From NCBI GenBank assembly GCA_964521195.1, contig CAZFRE010000008.1, positions 1-64,000 on the forward strand: a stretch of DNA of 64,000 bases. Direction: 5' to 3'. The translations under genes and the position numbers were made by a program. Numbering within the stretch: the first letter of the stretch is position 1; every line of letters starts with the position of its first letter. Shown in pieces: positions 44,235 to 52,954 of this stretch. The DNA is from CAWDNM01 sp964521195 (GTDB lineage Bacteria; Actinomycetota; Coriobacteriia; Anaerosomatales; JAAXUF01). The notes under the pieces were generated by a model, which was not told the DNA's origin, made no database searches, and saw only the letters and a list, made by a program, of their open reading frames with translations.

Positions 44235-46232
44235 CTACCGGGCAACCACATCATGCCGCTGTGCGGCGAGCGTGTGAATCTCGGCGAGGAGCTGTTCGTC
44301 GGTGAAGTGCCGTCCCTCGATCGCCGATGACGGGCACGCCGAGACGCACGTGCCGCATCCTTGGCACAGCAGCTCGTTGACGTGCGCGACCTTGCGTTCG
44401 GCATCGAAGGCGATCGCCTTGTAGGGGCAGGCGAGGATGCAGACCTGGCAACCGCCGCAGAGCGTGTCGTCGACGAGAGCGGTGGCGGCCTCGCGCACGA
44501 GCCTCTGTCCCGGCACCAGCGCCGAGAGGACCGCACCGGCCGTGGCCGCAGCCTGCGTCGCCGCCGAGGCGACGTCGGTCTCGGCGTGGGCGGAGCCTGC
44601 GACGAAGACGCCGTCGACGCGGCTCGCATAGGGCTTGAGGCGCTTGTTGGCGACGAGAACGTACCCCGCGCCGTCGACGTCGACGCCCAGTTCGTTCGCC
44701 AGCGCGACACCGTCGGGGTCGCCCACGTGCGGCGGCGCCATGACGACGAGGTCGAACGCGCCGGCGCGCGGACGTTCGGCGGCAGCGAGGCGCGCGGTCA
44801 CCGTGACGCCGCCGTCCTCAGCGGCCTCGACGCTCACGCTGTCGCCGGACTCGAGCCGCACGACCCGGACGTTGCCGGGCGCATCGCCGCTCGCCGCGGC
44901 ATGCGCATAGTGCGGGCCGCCGAGCTGGCGGTCGAAGGCGAGCTCGACGATCTCGGCGTCGGGCAGCTTGTGCGACGCTTCGAGTGCCTGCTTCGCGATG
45001 GCGAGGCAGCATGTCTGGGAGCACGTCTCGGCGGGCGCCCCCCCGCACGCATCGGCGCAGTGCACGAAGGCGATCCGCGCAGGCGTGGAGCCGTCGGCGA
45101 GACGGATCTCGCCACCCGTGGGACCGTCGGGATTGATGATGCGCTCGAACTCCCACGTCGTCATCACGTTGGGGAGGTCGTACGCGCCGCCGCCCTCGAG
45201 CGCGAGCTGCGAGCCGGTCGCGAGGATGATCGCCCCCACCTTGCGTTCGACGAGCTCGTCACCGCCATCGAGGCTGATCACGCCGAACGGGCACGCGCCC
45301 ACGCACGCGACGCATTCACCGCCGTTGAAGTGCAGGCACGTCTTCTCGTCGACGACCGCGGCGTTCGGCATCGCGCCCACATAGGGGATGTGCACGGCCT
45401 TGCGCTCGGTCATCCCCACGTTCGCCTCGTCCGGCACGCTCACCGGGCAGCCGGCCGAACACATGTCGATGCAGCCGAAACAGCCCGCGGTGTCCACGTG
45501 CCGGTCGTGCCGCCGCACGGTCGCCGTGAAGTTCCCCAGGTAGCCGACCACCTCGTCGACCTCCGAGGAGAGCATGAGCTCGATCCTCGGGTGATGGAGC
45601 ACCTTGTCCATCACCGGCTCGAGCAAGCACGGCGCGCAGTCCATGTCGGGGTAGATCTCGCTGAGCAGCACGACCTTGCCGCCCACGGCCGCCTCGCGCT
45701 CGACGAGCGTGACGTCGCGTCCGGAGTCGGCGAGCAGCAGTGCGGCGGTCATGCCCGCCACACCCGAGCCGACCACGAGCACGCCGGTCTCGGCGTCGAG
45801 CTCCGGTGCGACGAGCGGTTCCTGGCGGCCGACGCGCGCCACGGCGGCCGCGATCATGTCGGCGGCCTTCGCGGTGGCCTTGTCGCGGTCGGGGGTGACC
45901 CATGCGACCTGCTCGCGGATGTTGGCGCGCGCGAGCGTGTACGGGTTGCGCCCGGCATCGACACAGGCCTCGTCGAAGTCCTTCTGGTGCTCGCGCGGCG
46001 TGCACGCGGCGACGACCGGCAGCAGGTCCGGGTTCTCACGCAGCTTGTCGGCGACGAAGGCTTTGCCCTCGGCCGAGCACAGCGTCGCATGTCGCACGAC
46101 GGCACCGACGCCCGGCATCGCCGAGACCTGCGCCTCGAGCGCGTCCATGTCCATGAGGTCGCGGATGATCGGGCCGCACTCGCACAGGAAGACGAGCTTG
46201 TCGGCTGGCGCCGCTGCGTGCTTGGCACTCAT
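44235..46232 (-). CDS. hdrA: HdrA-like flavin/iron-sulfur subunit
   Basis: 665 residues. Seen: an N-terminal HdrA region (LVFLCECGPIIRDLMD, TLCSAEGKAFV, VAACTPREHQKDF, ARANIREQVAWV), FAD motif VLVVGSGVAGMTAALLLADSG, a CFGCIDMCSAGCP cluster in the middle, CVACVGACPFG, and two C-terminal ferredoxin motifs CGGCQVCILACP and CQGCGTCVSACP. In methanogens HdrA is the flavin site for electron bifurcation with MvhD; here HdrB and HdrC are not adjacent. It overlaps the large subunit stop by 4 nt. Acceptor unknown. Confidence 0.92.
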   Translation of the reverse strand: MSAKHAAAPADKLVFLCECGPIIRDLMDMDALEAQVSAMPGVGAVVRHATLCSAEGKAFVADKLRENPDLLPVVAACTPREHQKDFDEACVDAGRNPYTLARANIREQVAWVTPDRDKATAKAADMIAAAVARVGRQEPLVAPELDAETGVLVVGSGVAGMTAALLLADSGRDVTLVEREAAVGGKVVLLSEIYPDMDCAPCLLEPVMDKVLHHPRIELMLSSEVDEVVGYLGNFTATVRRHDRHVDTAGCFGCIDMCSAGCPVSVPDEANVGMTERKAVHIPYVGAMPNAAVVDEKTCLHFNGGECVACVGACPFGVISLDGGDELVERKVGAIILATGSQLALEGGGAYDLPNVMTTWEFERIINPDGPTGGEIRLADGSTPARIAFVHCADACGGAPAETCSQTCCLAIAKQALEASHKLPDAEIVELAFDRQLGGPHYAHAAASGDAPGNVRVVRLESGDSVSVEAAEDGGVTVTARLAAAERPRAGAFDLVVMAPPHVGDPDGVALANELGVDVDGAGYVLVANKRLKPYASRVDGVFVAGSAHAETDVASAATQAAATAGAVLSALVPGQRLVREAATALVDDTLCGGCQVCILACPYKAIAFDAERKVAHVNELLCQGCGTCVSACPSSAIEGRHFTDEQLLAEIHTLAAQRHDVVAR

Positions 46233-47731
46233 CGCGCACCTCCCTCGATCCGCTCGAGCGAGCCGTCGGAGCCGCGTCGCATCCCGCCGAGCGGCTCGCC
46301 GTCGGGTCCGAACGTGCGGACCTCGAGCGGGCTTGCGCCCGGCAGCGCGTGCGTCGCGCAGCCGAAGCACGGATCGTAGGCGCGGAATGCCATCTCGATC
46401 TGGTTCATGAGCGGCTCGGTGAGCTCGACGCCGGGGCGGACGAGCTCCTTGGCGGCGGTGAGCACGGAGAGCTGGATCGCGGGGTACTGGTACGTGGTGC
46501 CGACGATGAGGTTCGCCTTCTGAACGATGCCGTTCTCGTCGGTGATGTAGTGGTGCGTGAGCAGGCCGCGCGGCGCCTCCACGGTGCCGACGCCTTCGCG
46601 CGGCGTGCCGCTCGGCACGGTGCGTACGTCCGGCGACGTGAGGCGTTCGTCGTTCGCGAACCGGTCCACGAGCTCGGCTGCCTGCAGCATCTCGATGAGG
46701 CGTGCCCAGTGGAACGCGAGCGTCTGGTGGACGGGCTTGCCGCCGAAGGTGTCGTAGAAGCGCTCGTACTCGGCCTGCGCGCGCGGCGTCTGCATGCCGT
46801 CGCTCGCGTTGAGCGACCCGAGCGGACCCGTGCGCATGATGTAGCGCGAGGTCTCATCGGAGACGCCGTGCCAGCCGAAGCGCTTGAGGTAGGGCATCTT
46901 CAGGTAGCTCCACGGCACGATCGCCTCGGCGATGTGCTCGAGGTAGTCGGCCGGCGCGTAGCGCACGACCTCGTGGCCGTCGGCGTCGACGATACGGACC
47001 TCGCCGTCGTAGGCGTCGGGCTGGTTATCCGAGTTCACGAGCGCGAGGTACGACGTCTGGTTGTAGTACGCCTCCGAGAGGACCATCGCCTTGAGCCGCT
47101 CGTCGCGAAGGACGAGCAGGTCGAAGATCGCGAGCGACTCCTGCGCGAACTCGACCATGTACGCGCCGATCTCCTTGAGGCGCGCTGCGCTCTGTGCCGA
47201 GACGGGCTTGCTGATACCGCCCGGCACCATGTCGACCGGATGGATACGGCGTCCGCCGAGGATCTCGGCGACCTCGTGGCCCTCCTTGCGCATGCGGATC
47301 ACCTTGCCCGCAAGCTCGGCCCCCACCTTATTGATGACGCCGATGATGTTGCGCTCGGCCGCCGGCGCGTCCGGTCCGACGATGAAGTCCGGCCCGCCGA
47401 GCGCGTAGAAGTGCGTGGCGTGGTCGCCGGCCATGAACGCGTTGTACTGGAGGCGGCGGATGACCTCCGCGGCCTCGGGGATGTGCACGTTGTAGACGGC
47501 GTCGGCGGCTTTGGCCGCTGCCGCGTGGTGCGCCTCCGGGCATACGCCGCAGATACGTGACGTGATCTGGGGCATCTCCTCGACGGGCCTGCCCTCGAGG
47601 AACTTCTCGAAGCCGCGCAGCTCGGGGATGACGAGGTAGGCCTCGTCGACGTAGCCGCGCTCGCCGAGGAACAGGTCGATGCGGCCGTGGCCCTCGAGCC
47701 GGGTGATGGGGTCGATGCTGATGCGGGTCAC
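46229..47731 (-). CDS. mvhA: [NiFe]-hydrogenase large subunit, Mvh type
   Basis: 500 residues, catalytic subunit. Seen: ITRLEGHGR near the start, L1 motif RICGVCPEAHH (Cys61 and Cys64) and L2 motif DPCFGCATH (Cys455, Cys458, His461), the four nickel ligands. A 39-residue tail follows His461 and should be cut off by the protease encoded downstream. GTG start with AGAGGAGGTG upstream, overlapping the small-subunit stop (GTGA). The relatives are the group 3c, F420-non-reducing hydrogenases. Confidence 0.94.
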   Translation of the reverse strand: MTRISIDPITRLEGHGRIDLFLGERGYVDEAYLVIPELRGFEKFLEGRPVEEMPQITSRICGVCPEAHHAAAAKAADAVYNVHIPEAAEVIRRLQYNAFMAGDHATHFYALGGPDFIVGPDAPAAERNIIGVINKVGAELAGKVIRMRKEGHEVAEILGGRRIHPVDMVPGGISKPVSAQSAARLKEIGAYMVEFAQESLAIFDLLVLRDERLKAMVLSEAYYNQTSYLALVNSDNQPDAYDGEVRIVDADGHEVVRYAPADYLEHIAEAIVPWSYLKMPYLKRFGWHGVSDETSRYIMRTGPLGSLNASDGMQTPRAQAEYERFYDTFGGKPVHQTLAFHWARLIEMLQAAELVDRFANDERLTSPDVRTVPSGTPREGVGTVEAPRGLLTHHYITDENGIVQKANLIVGTTYQYPAIQLSVLTAAKELVRPGVELTEPLMNQIEMAFRAYDPCFGCATHALPGASPLEVRTFGPDGEPLGGMRRGSDGSLERIEGGAR

Positions 47732-48711
47732 GAGCGCACCTCCTCTGCGGGATCGGCGGTTCGCGCGCGGCCCAGAAGCGAGGTCGCGAGCGTGAAGGCG
47801 TAGAAGGTACCGGCGGGATCGACGACCTGTGCGACCGTTTCGCGGATGACGTCCTCGTCCTCCGAGTCGACGAGCGTGCCGAGCACCGAGACCATCGCCG
47901 CACCCTGGTCGAGCGAGTCGCCCGCGGGTCCGAAGCAGCCGCGACACGGCATGAGCGCGTCGGTGCACTGGCCGCCGCAGCCCGAGCGCGTTGCCGGCCC
48001 CATGCACACGATGCCCTGCTCGAGCAGGCAGCGCCCGTCCTCGGCGACGATCTCGTGCGAGCGGACGAAGCGGCTCACCTTGGTGCCGCGCTTCTCGAGC
48101 CGGCAGTCGTCGCAGACCGACTTCGCACCTGCGCCCACGAGTGCCGGCGCACCAGGCAGCTCGCCAGCGACGATCGCTTGGCAGACCTCCCAGACGCGGT
48201 CGGTGGACGGCGGGCAGCCTGGGAGCGTGTAGTCGACGCGCACGATGTCGGAGAGCGCGGTGACGGTACCGGCGATCGCGGGAAGACCGACCGCATCGCC
48301 GTCGCGATAGGTCACGCTCGCGGAAGGGCGGACGTTTCCGACGGTATCGGTGGACTGGGTCGTGAACGCGCGGTCGATGACCTCCCGGACGGGGTAGAGG
48401 TTCGCGAGCCCGGGCACGCCGCCGAACGACGAGCATGCGCCGTATGCGACGATCACCTTCGACTTCGCGCGAAGAAGCCGTGCGATGCCGGCGTTCTCGG
48501 CGTTGCGGATCGCGCCGTTGATGAAGCAGACATCGATCTCGCCGTCGGCCATCGTCTCGATATCGGCGTACTTGAAGTCGGTGGCTGCCGGCCAGAAGGC
48601 GATGTCCGCGGCGGCGACGATGTCGAGCAGGTGCTCGTGCACCTCCAGCAGCGAGATGTCGCACCCGCCGCAGCCGGCGGCGCAGTACATGCCGAGCTTG
48701 AGCTTGCTCAC
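47728..48711 (-). CDS. mvhG: [NiFe]-hydrogenase small subunit, Mvh type
   Basis: 327 residues. Seen: no Tat leader; YCAAGCGGCDISLLEVH for the proximal cluster, VAYGACSSFGGVPGLANLYP, LPGCPPS, and a C-terminal region with CDDCRLEKRGTKVSRF, CLLEQGIVCMGPATRSGCGGQC and CRGCFG that binds the other clusters. The absence of a signal peptide means a cytosolic enzyme, as expected for Mvh. The GTG at 48711 follows the MvhD stop by 2 nt; the longer frame to 48831 overlaps mvhD. Confidence 0.93.
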   Translation of the reverse strand: MSKLKLGMYCAAGCGGCDISLLEVHEHLLDIVAAADIAFWPAATDFKYADIETMADGEIDVCFINGAIRNAENAGIARLLRAKSKVIVAYGACSSFGGVPGLANLYPVREVIDRAFTTQSTDTVGNVRPSASVTYRDGDAVGLPAIAGTVTALSDIVRVDYTLPGCPPSTDRVWEVCQAIVAGELPGAPALVGAGAKSVCDDCRLEKRGTKVSRFVRSHEIVAEDGRCLLEQGIVCMGPATRSGCGGQCTDALMPCRGCFGPAGDSLDQGAAMVSVLGTLVDSEDEDVIRETVAQVVDPAGTFYAFTLATSLLGRARTADPAEEVRS

Positions 48712-48713
48712 GG

Positions 48714-49151
48714 CTACACCGCCTCTCTGTCCGACGGGCGGTTCCAGGCGAGCGGCCCGAGCGCGCGGACCTGCTGGGTCATCTCGGCGACGAGTTCGGC
48801 GTAGCGCGAGCCCTCCGAGGCACTCACCCACTCGAGCCGCACGCGGTCACGTTCGATGCCCAGCTGGTCGAGCATCGCCGAGAGTGCGGCCATGCGACCG
48901 GCGGCCTTGCAGTTGCCGTTGATGTAGTGACAGTCGCCGGGGTGACAGCCGCACACGAGAACGCCGTCTGCACCGTCCGCGAGCGCGGAGACGATGAATG
49001 CCGGGTCGACGCGACCGCTGCACATGACGCGCACCACCTCGACGTTGGGCGGGTACGGCGTATGAGCTTGGCCCGCGCTGTCGGCGCCCGAGTACGAGCA
49101 CCATGTGCACAGGATGCCGAGAATCCTCGGCTCGAACTTCGAGTCGCTCAC
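48714..49151 (-). CDS. mvhD: Mvh hydrogenase delta subunit
   Basis: 145 residues, first gene of the hydrogenase operon. Seen: GILCTWCSYSGADSAG, VVRVMCSGRVDPAF, ADGVLVCGCHPGDCHYINGN, the conserved MvhD iron-sulfur cysteines. It transfers electrons from the hydrogenase to HdrA in methanogens and related bacteria. The GTG at 49151 follows GAGG at 5 nt; the longer frame from 49196 begins with unrelated residues. Its presence shows that hydrogenase and HdrA here form one complex. Confidence 0.93.
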   Translation of the reverse strand: MSDSKFEPRILGILCTWCSYSGADSAGQAHTPYPPNVEVVRVMCSGRVDPAFIVSALADGADGVLVCGCHPGDCHYINGNCKAAGRMAALSAMLDQLGIERDRVRLEWVSASEGSRYAELVAEMTQQVRALGPLAWNRPSDREAV

Positions 49152-49276
49152 GAGTTCCTCACTTTGCGCCGGTATGCCGGTACACGGCCTGTGCACCCAT
49201 CATCGGGCTTCTGGCGCGTGAGGGTTAGCCGTTTCTTGCCGAACGGTGTCGCGCGGCGTGCGGGCGGCGCCTTCGC

Positions 49277-50149
<873 letters not shown>

Positions 50150-50318
50150 TGGCGCGGTCTCCTCGGCGGATCGGGTTCGCTGCGAGAAGTGTACGCGCGG
50201 CACAGCGGCGGATTCTATCCGAAAACGACTCGGTGAGCGGCGCGCCAGTCGGCATGGCAATCGCTTCATCGCGGGCACGGGGATTCCCGAGGGCGCGATC
50301 GGGCGCCTGCCGACCAAG

Positions 50319-50333
50319 AGGAGGTGATCCAGC
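50319..50333 (+). promoter_or_regulatory. Extended Shine-Dalgarno, 15 nt complementary to 16S rRNA 3' end
   Basis: AGGAGGTGATCCAGC is the exact reverse complement of the conserved 16S rRNA 3' end over 15 nt, far beyond a normal 4-7 nt match. The GGAGG core is 10 nt before the GTG of a 22-codon frame. This could give unusually tight 30S binding. Confidence 0.8.
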
Positions 50334-50334
50334 A

Positions 50335-50403
50335 GTGCGAAGTAACCACATCGCTGCGCTGGTCCTGACCGTTTCCGCTCACGCGGAGGTCAGCACCGAC
50401 TAG
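50335..50403 (+). CDS. 22-residue peptide with ultra-strong ribosome site
   Basis: A 22-codon frame (GTG to TAG), read with a basic N-terminus (RSNH), an alternating hydrophobic core (IAALVLTV) and an acidic end (EVSTD). It has no homologue I can name. The ribosome site is complementary to 16S rRNA over 15 nt. Two hairpins (50411-50442 and 50485-50517) follow at once, so it is an independent short transcript. Its role could be a leader peptide, a small regulator or a ribosome-binding decoy RNA; the sequence does not decide. Confidence 0.55.
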   Translation: MRSNHIAALVLTVSAHAEVSTD

Positions 50404-50410
50404 GACGGCG

Positions 50411-50442
50411 ACGTTGCGAAGCCTTCCGTTCATTCGCAACGT
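50411..50442 (+). terminator. Hairpin after the 22-residue frame
   Basis: 10-bp perfect stem (ACGTTGCGAA at 50411-50420, TTCGCAACGT at 50433-50442) with 12-nt loop, starting 8 nt after the mini-ORF stop. It may be a terminator or an attenuator element. Confidence 0.55.
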
Positions 50443-50484
50443 TTGATCAGCGAAACTGCACGTCGCTGTCTGATGCAGCGATGG

Positions 50485-50517
50485 GAGAGGGTCCCGCGAG
50501 GCTTGCGGGGCCCTCTC
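50485..50517. terminator. Second hairpin, terminator of mini-ORF unit and/or surface protein gene
   Basis: 13-bp stem with one wobble (left 50485-50497, right 50505-50517), 7-nt loop, then TTCGTTCG. It lies between the mini-ORF and the convergent end of the surface protein gene, so it may serve both. Confidence 0.65.
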
Positions 50518-50568
50518 TTCGTTCGCCTGCCGCTATGGCGCCGCTTCGTCGGTCGGCTCTTGGCGGCG

Positions 50569-52644
50569 CTACTTCACCGTCACGTACCGGTAGCTCGACT
50601 TCGTGCTCGCGTTGAGCGAGTCGGCGGGGTGATGCGCCTTCAGACGCCACCTCCCGCGGGAGGGGAGCTTCACCGACACGTAGTACTTCGAGTAGCTCTT
50701 GTAGTGCTTCACCTTCGCGTGATAGTGCTTCGACGACAGCACGTACTGGCCGCCCTTCTTCTTGTACAGCAGGATTCTCACCGGCTTGGATCCGGCCGGA
50801 TGCTGGGGCTTCAGGTAGCCGGACGCCGTGTAGCTCTTGCCGTACGTCATGGTCGTCTTCACCGAGGGCCGCGTGAGGTAGACCTTGGGGAGGACGGCCC
50901 GCGTCTCCTTGTTGCTCGCCGCGTGCGTCGCGTCCCCTTCCCACGACGCGCGGTAGTACGTCAGGCGCTTGGGCGCGAACGTGTGGGAGAACTCCCCGGA
51001 CGCGTTGGTGGTCTCGGTCACCGATCCGGCGGTGGTCGCGAAGTTGTCGTACGAGTACTCGAGCACGACGACCGCACCGGCGATCGCGGTCTCGTCGCCC
51101 GCCTCGAGCACGCCGTTCACGAGCGCCTTCGAGTAGTCTGAGATGGCGGGCGCAGCGAGCTGCATGAGCGTCGGAATCTTGTGCTCGAAGGCGCCCATGT
51201 CGGCGCGGGAGACCCCGTCTCCGTTGCCGTCGAGCGGCCGAGCGGTGCCGTAGAAGTCGACGGGCGGCGCCACAGTGTCGGTCGCGGTGTCGATGCATGG
51301 CGACGTGTCCGCGAGATCGATCGTGTGCGAGGCCGGCGAGGCTATCTGCGGATCGACGAAGAGCACGCCGGCGCCGAGCGTGTTGCCCTTCGACGCCGCA
51401 GCAGTGTCGTGCAGACAGCTGTATGTGATGCTGCTCGCTCCGCCCACGTCGCTACCGAGCGCCGGGTTGTACACGATGCAGTTCGAAACCTGAACGCTTG
51501 CCCCGTTGTCCCCCTCGATCGCCGCCGAGCCCTCCTGGCTGTCCACGACCGTGTCGTTGACCGCCGAGAAGACCGCACCGCCGTTGAGGTACCATGCCCC
51601 GCCGCGGTTGCCCGCGCCGTTGCCGCCGATGGCGTTGTTCTTCGAGACGATGACGCCGCGCTCCACCCACGCGAATCCGCCACCATCGGAGGCCTCGTTG
51701 CCGCCCGCATCGTTGTTGGTGACGATCGCGCCGCCCGGCGCATCGATGTCGAGACGAAGAGCGCCGCCGAGCTGCGATTCGTTGCCGTAGAAGCGGTTGC
51801 CGTCGATGGTGAGTGTCGCGGGAGCGGCCGCGAAGCAGCATATTGCGCCGCCTCCCCACGTTGACTCGTTGCTCGCGAACGTGTTGTCGCGAATCGTGTT
51901 GTTCGCTGCGACGGCGTACGAGAAGAAGACCGCGCCCCCGTTGTAGCCGGCGTTGTCGACGAACGTGTTGCCGGTGATGGACGCGTCGACATCGCCCGAA
52001 ATGAACAGAGCCCCGCCCGCTCCCGCGTCAGCGCGGTTGTTGCTGAAGTAGTTGCCTTCGATTCTCGGCTGGGAACCCTCAGTGGGAGACATGAGGTACA
52101 GGCCCGCCCCGTTCCAAAGAGGGTCGTGGTTGTCGACAAAGCCGCACTCGGCTATCCATGGCCACCCGGTCTCGACCGACGACCCGTACGCCATGATCGC
52201 GTCACCGGGTCCGTTGCTGCAGTTGCGGAAGGTGAGGCCGCGCAATTCGAGGCTCTCCCACGGGGTCGAGAGCGTCAGCCCTTGCGCCGTCCCCCCGCCA
52301 TCGATGATGGTCGTGGCAGATCCGTCGGTGCTCTTGAGCGAGACCCCCGACGACGCGAGCGGCAGTGTCTCGCCGGTCGACGCCGAGTACGTGCTCGGGC
52401 CGATCATCACGGTGTCGCCTGCAGCCGCCACCGACAAGGCGTGCGTGATCGTGCGGAACGGCTCCGCTGTTGAGGTGCCGTCGTTGCTGTCGGATCCGGT
52501 CTCAGCGACCCACCACGTCTGGTGAACGACCGGCGGCGCGAGCGCGGTCGTGGGCGCAGCCAATACAATCAGTAGCACAGCCGGAATCAGGAATGCCGAC
52601 AAGCGGCGGACTCGCGTGCGCATGCACGCGATACTCGCATTCAT
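50569..52644 (-). CDS. Secreted beta-helix surface protein
   Basis: 691 residues. Seen: signal peptide (about residues 13-36), a DUF1565-type start (TGSDSNDGTSTAEPFRTITHAL), then about 380 residues of right-handed beta-helix repeats (GNYFSNNRADAGAGGALFISG, GNTFVDNAGYNGGAVFF, DNTFASNESTWGGGAI, all GG-A-rich turns), a DMGAFEH end, an Ig-like segment and a C-terminal domain of Lys/Tyr-rich beta strands (YVLSSKHYHAKVKHYKSYSKYY) likely for wall attachment. No LPXTG. Beta-helix proteins bind or cut carbohydrates; no catalytic residues could be assigned. Confidence 0.82.
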   Translation of the reverse strand: MNASIACMRTRVRRLSAFLIPAVLLIVLAAPTTALAPPVVHQTWWVAETGSDSNDGTSTAEPFRTITHALSVAAAGDTVMIGPSTYSASTGETLPLASSGVSLKSTDGSATTIIDGGGTAQGLTLSTPWESLELRGLTFRNCSNGPGDAIMAYGSSVETGWPWIAECGFVDNHDPLWNGAGLYLMSPTEGSQPRIEGNYFSNNRADAGAGGALFISGDVDASITGNTFVDNAGYNGGAVFFSYAVAANNTIRDNTFASNESTWGGGAICCFAAAPATLTIDGNRFYGNESQLGGALRLDIDAPGGAIVTNNDAGGNEASDGGGFAWVERGVIVSKNNAIGGNGAGNRGGAWYLNGGAVFSAVNDTVVDSQEGSAAIEGDNGASVQVSNCIVYNPALGSDVGGASSITYSCLHDTAAASKGNTLGAGVLFVDPQIASPASHTIDLADTSPCIDTATDTVAPPVDFYGTARPLDGNGDGVSRADMGAFEHKIPTLMQLAAPAISDYSKALVNGVLEAGDETAIAGAVVVLEYSYDNFATTAGSVTETTNASGEFSHTFAPKRLTYYRASWEGDATHAASNKETRAVLPKVYLTRPSVKTTMTYGKSYTASGYLKPQHPAGSKPVRILLYKKKGGQYVLSSKHYHAKVKHYKSYSKYYVSVKLPSRGRWRLKAHHPADSLNASTKSSYRYVTVK

Positions 52645-52954
52645 GTGTGCGCCCCCTTATGTACGGGCGACCGCACAGCACGGTCGCCATCGACCGTTCG
52701 CCGGCTCCCCACCGGCCCCGCGCAAGGCCTCGCGATCCCCCAGCATCCGTTGCGTGCGGCCTCGCTGACATCTGGCATGTACCCATGAGTATGGCGGCGC
52801 AACGCGCGACCGAACGACAGCGAGCCGCTGCCGCGATGCACCGTGGGTACATGCCTTGTGGGACTCCCGCCGGAAGGACGATGAGACAGCCGCCACGGCG
52901 GGGCACGGCACTGGCCGTACGTGCGGTAGCATCCGGATCCTCGGGGGTTGAGGC
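52645..52954. other. 310-nt intergenic region with large inverted repeat, no gene seen
   Basis: Between the surface protein and the CPH ATPase, which diverge. It contains a small hairpin (about 52667-52690) and the long inverted repeat at 52774-52855. Open frames here have Arg-rich composition and no ribosome site. Confidence 0.6.
52774..52855. repeat. 82-bp structure: 12-bp inverted repeat around a GC-rich core
   Basis: GGCATGTACCCA at 52774-52785 and its exact reverse complement at 52844-52855 enclose 58 nt that can form an inner stem (GGCGGC with GCCGCT) and a hairpin GCGCAACGCGC. It sits upstream of both divergent genes and could be a structured RNA or a large operator. It does not match a riboswitch I know. 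Confidence 0.55.

Noticed and set aside
44361..46379. 672-codon plus-strand frame opposite hdrA
   Set aside because: Arg/His/Asp-rich translation with no domain, no ribosome site, fully opposite a gene with clear FAD and Fe-S motifs; a codon shadow of a high-GC gene.
50319..50333. rRNA fragment
   Set aside because: The 15-nt match to 16S rRNA is to its reverse complement and stops there, so it is an extended Shine-Dalgarno, not an rRNA piece.
52660..52900. c-di-GMP (GEMM) or cobalamin riboswitch
   Set aside because: I looked for the conserved cores on both strands upstream of the surface protein and the ATPase and did not find them; only the unassigned inverted repeat remains.
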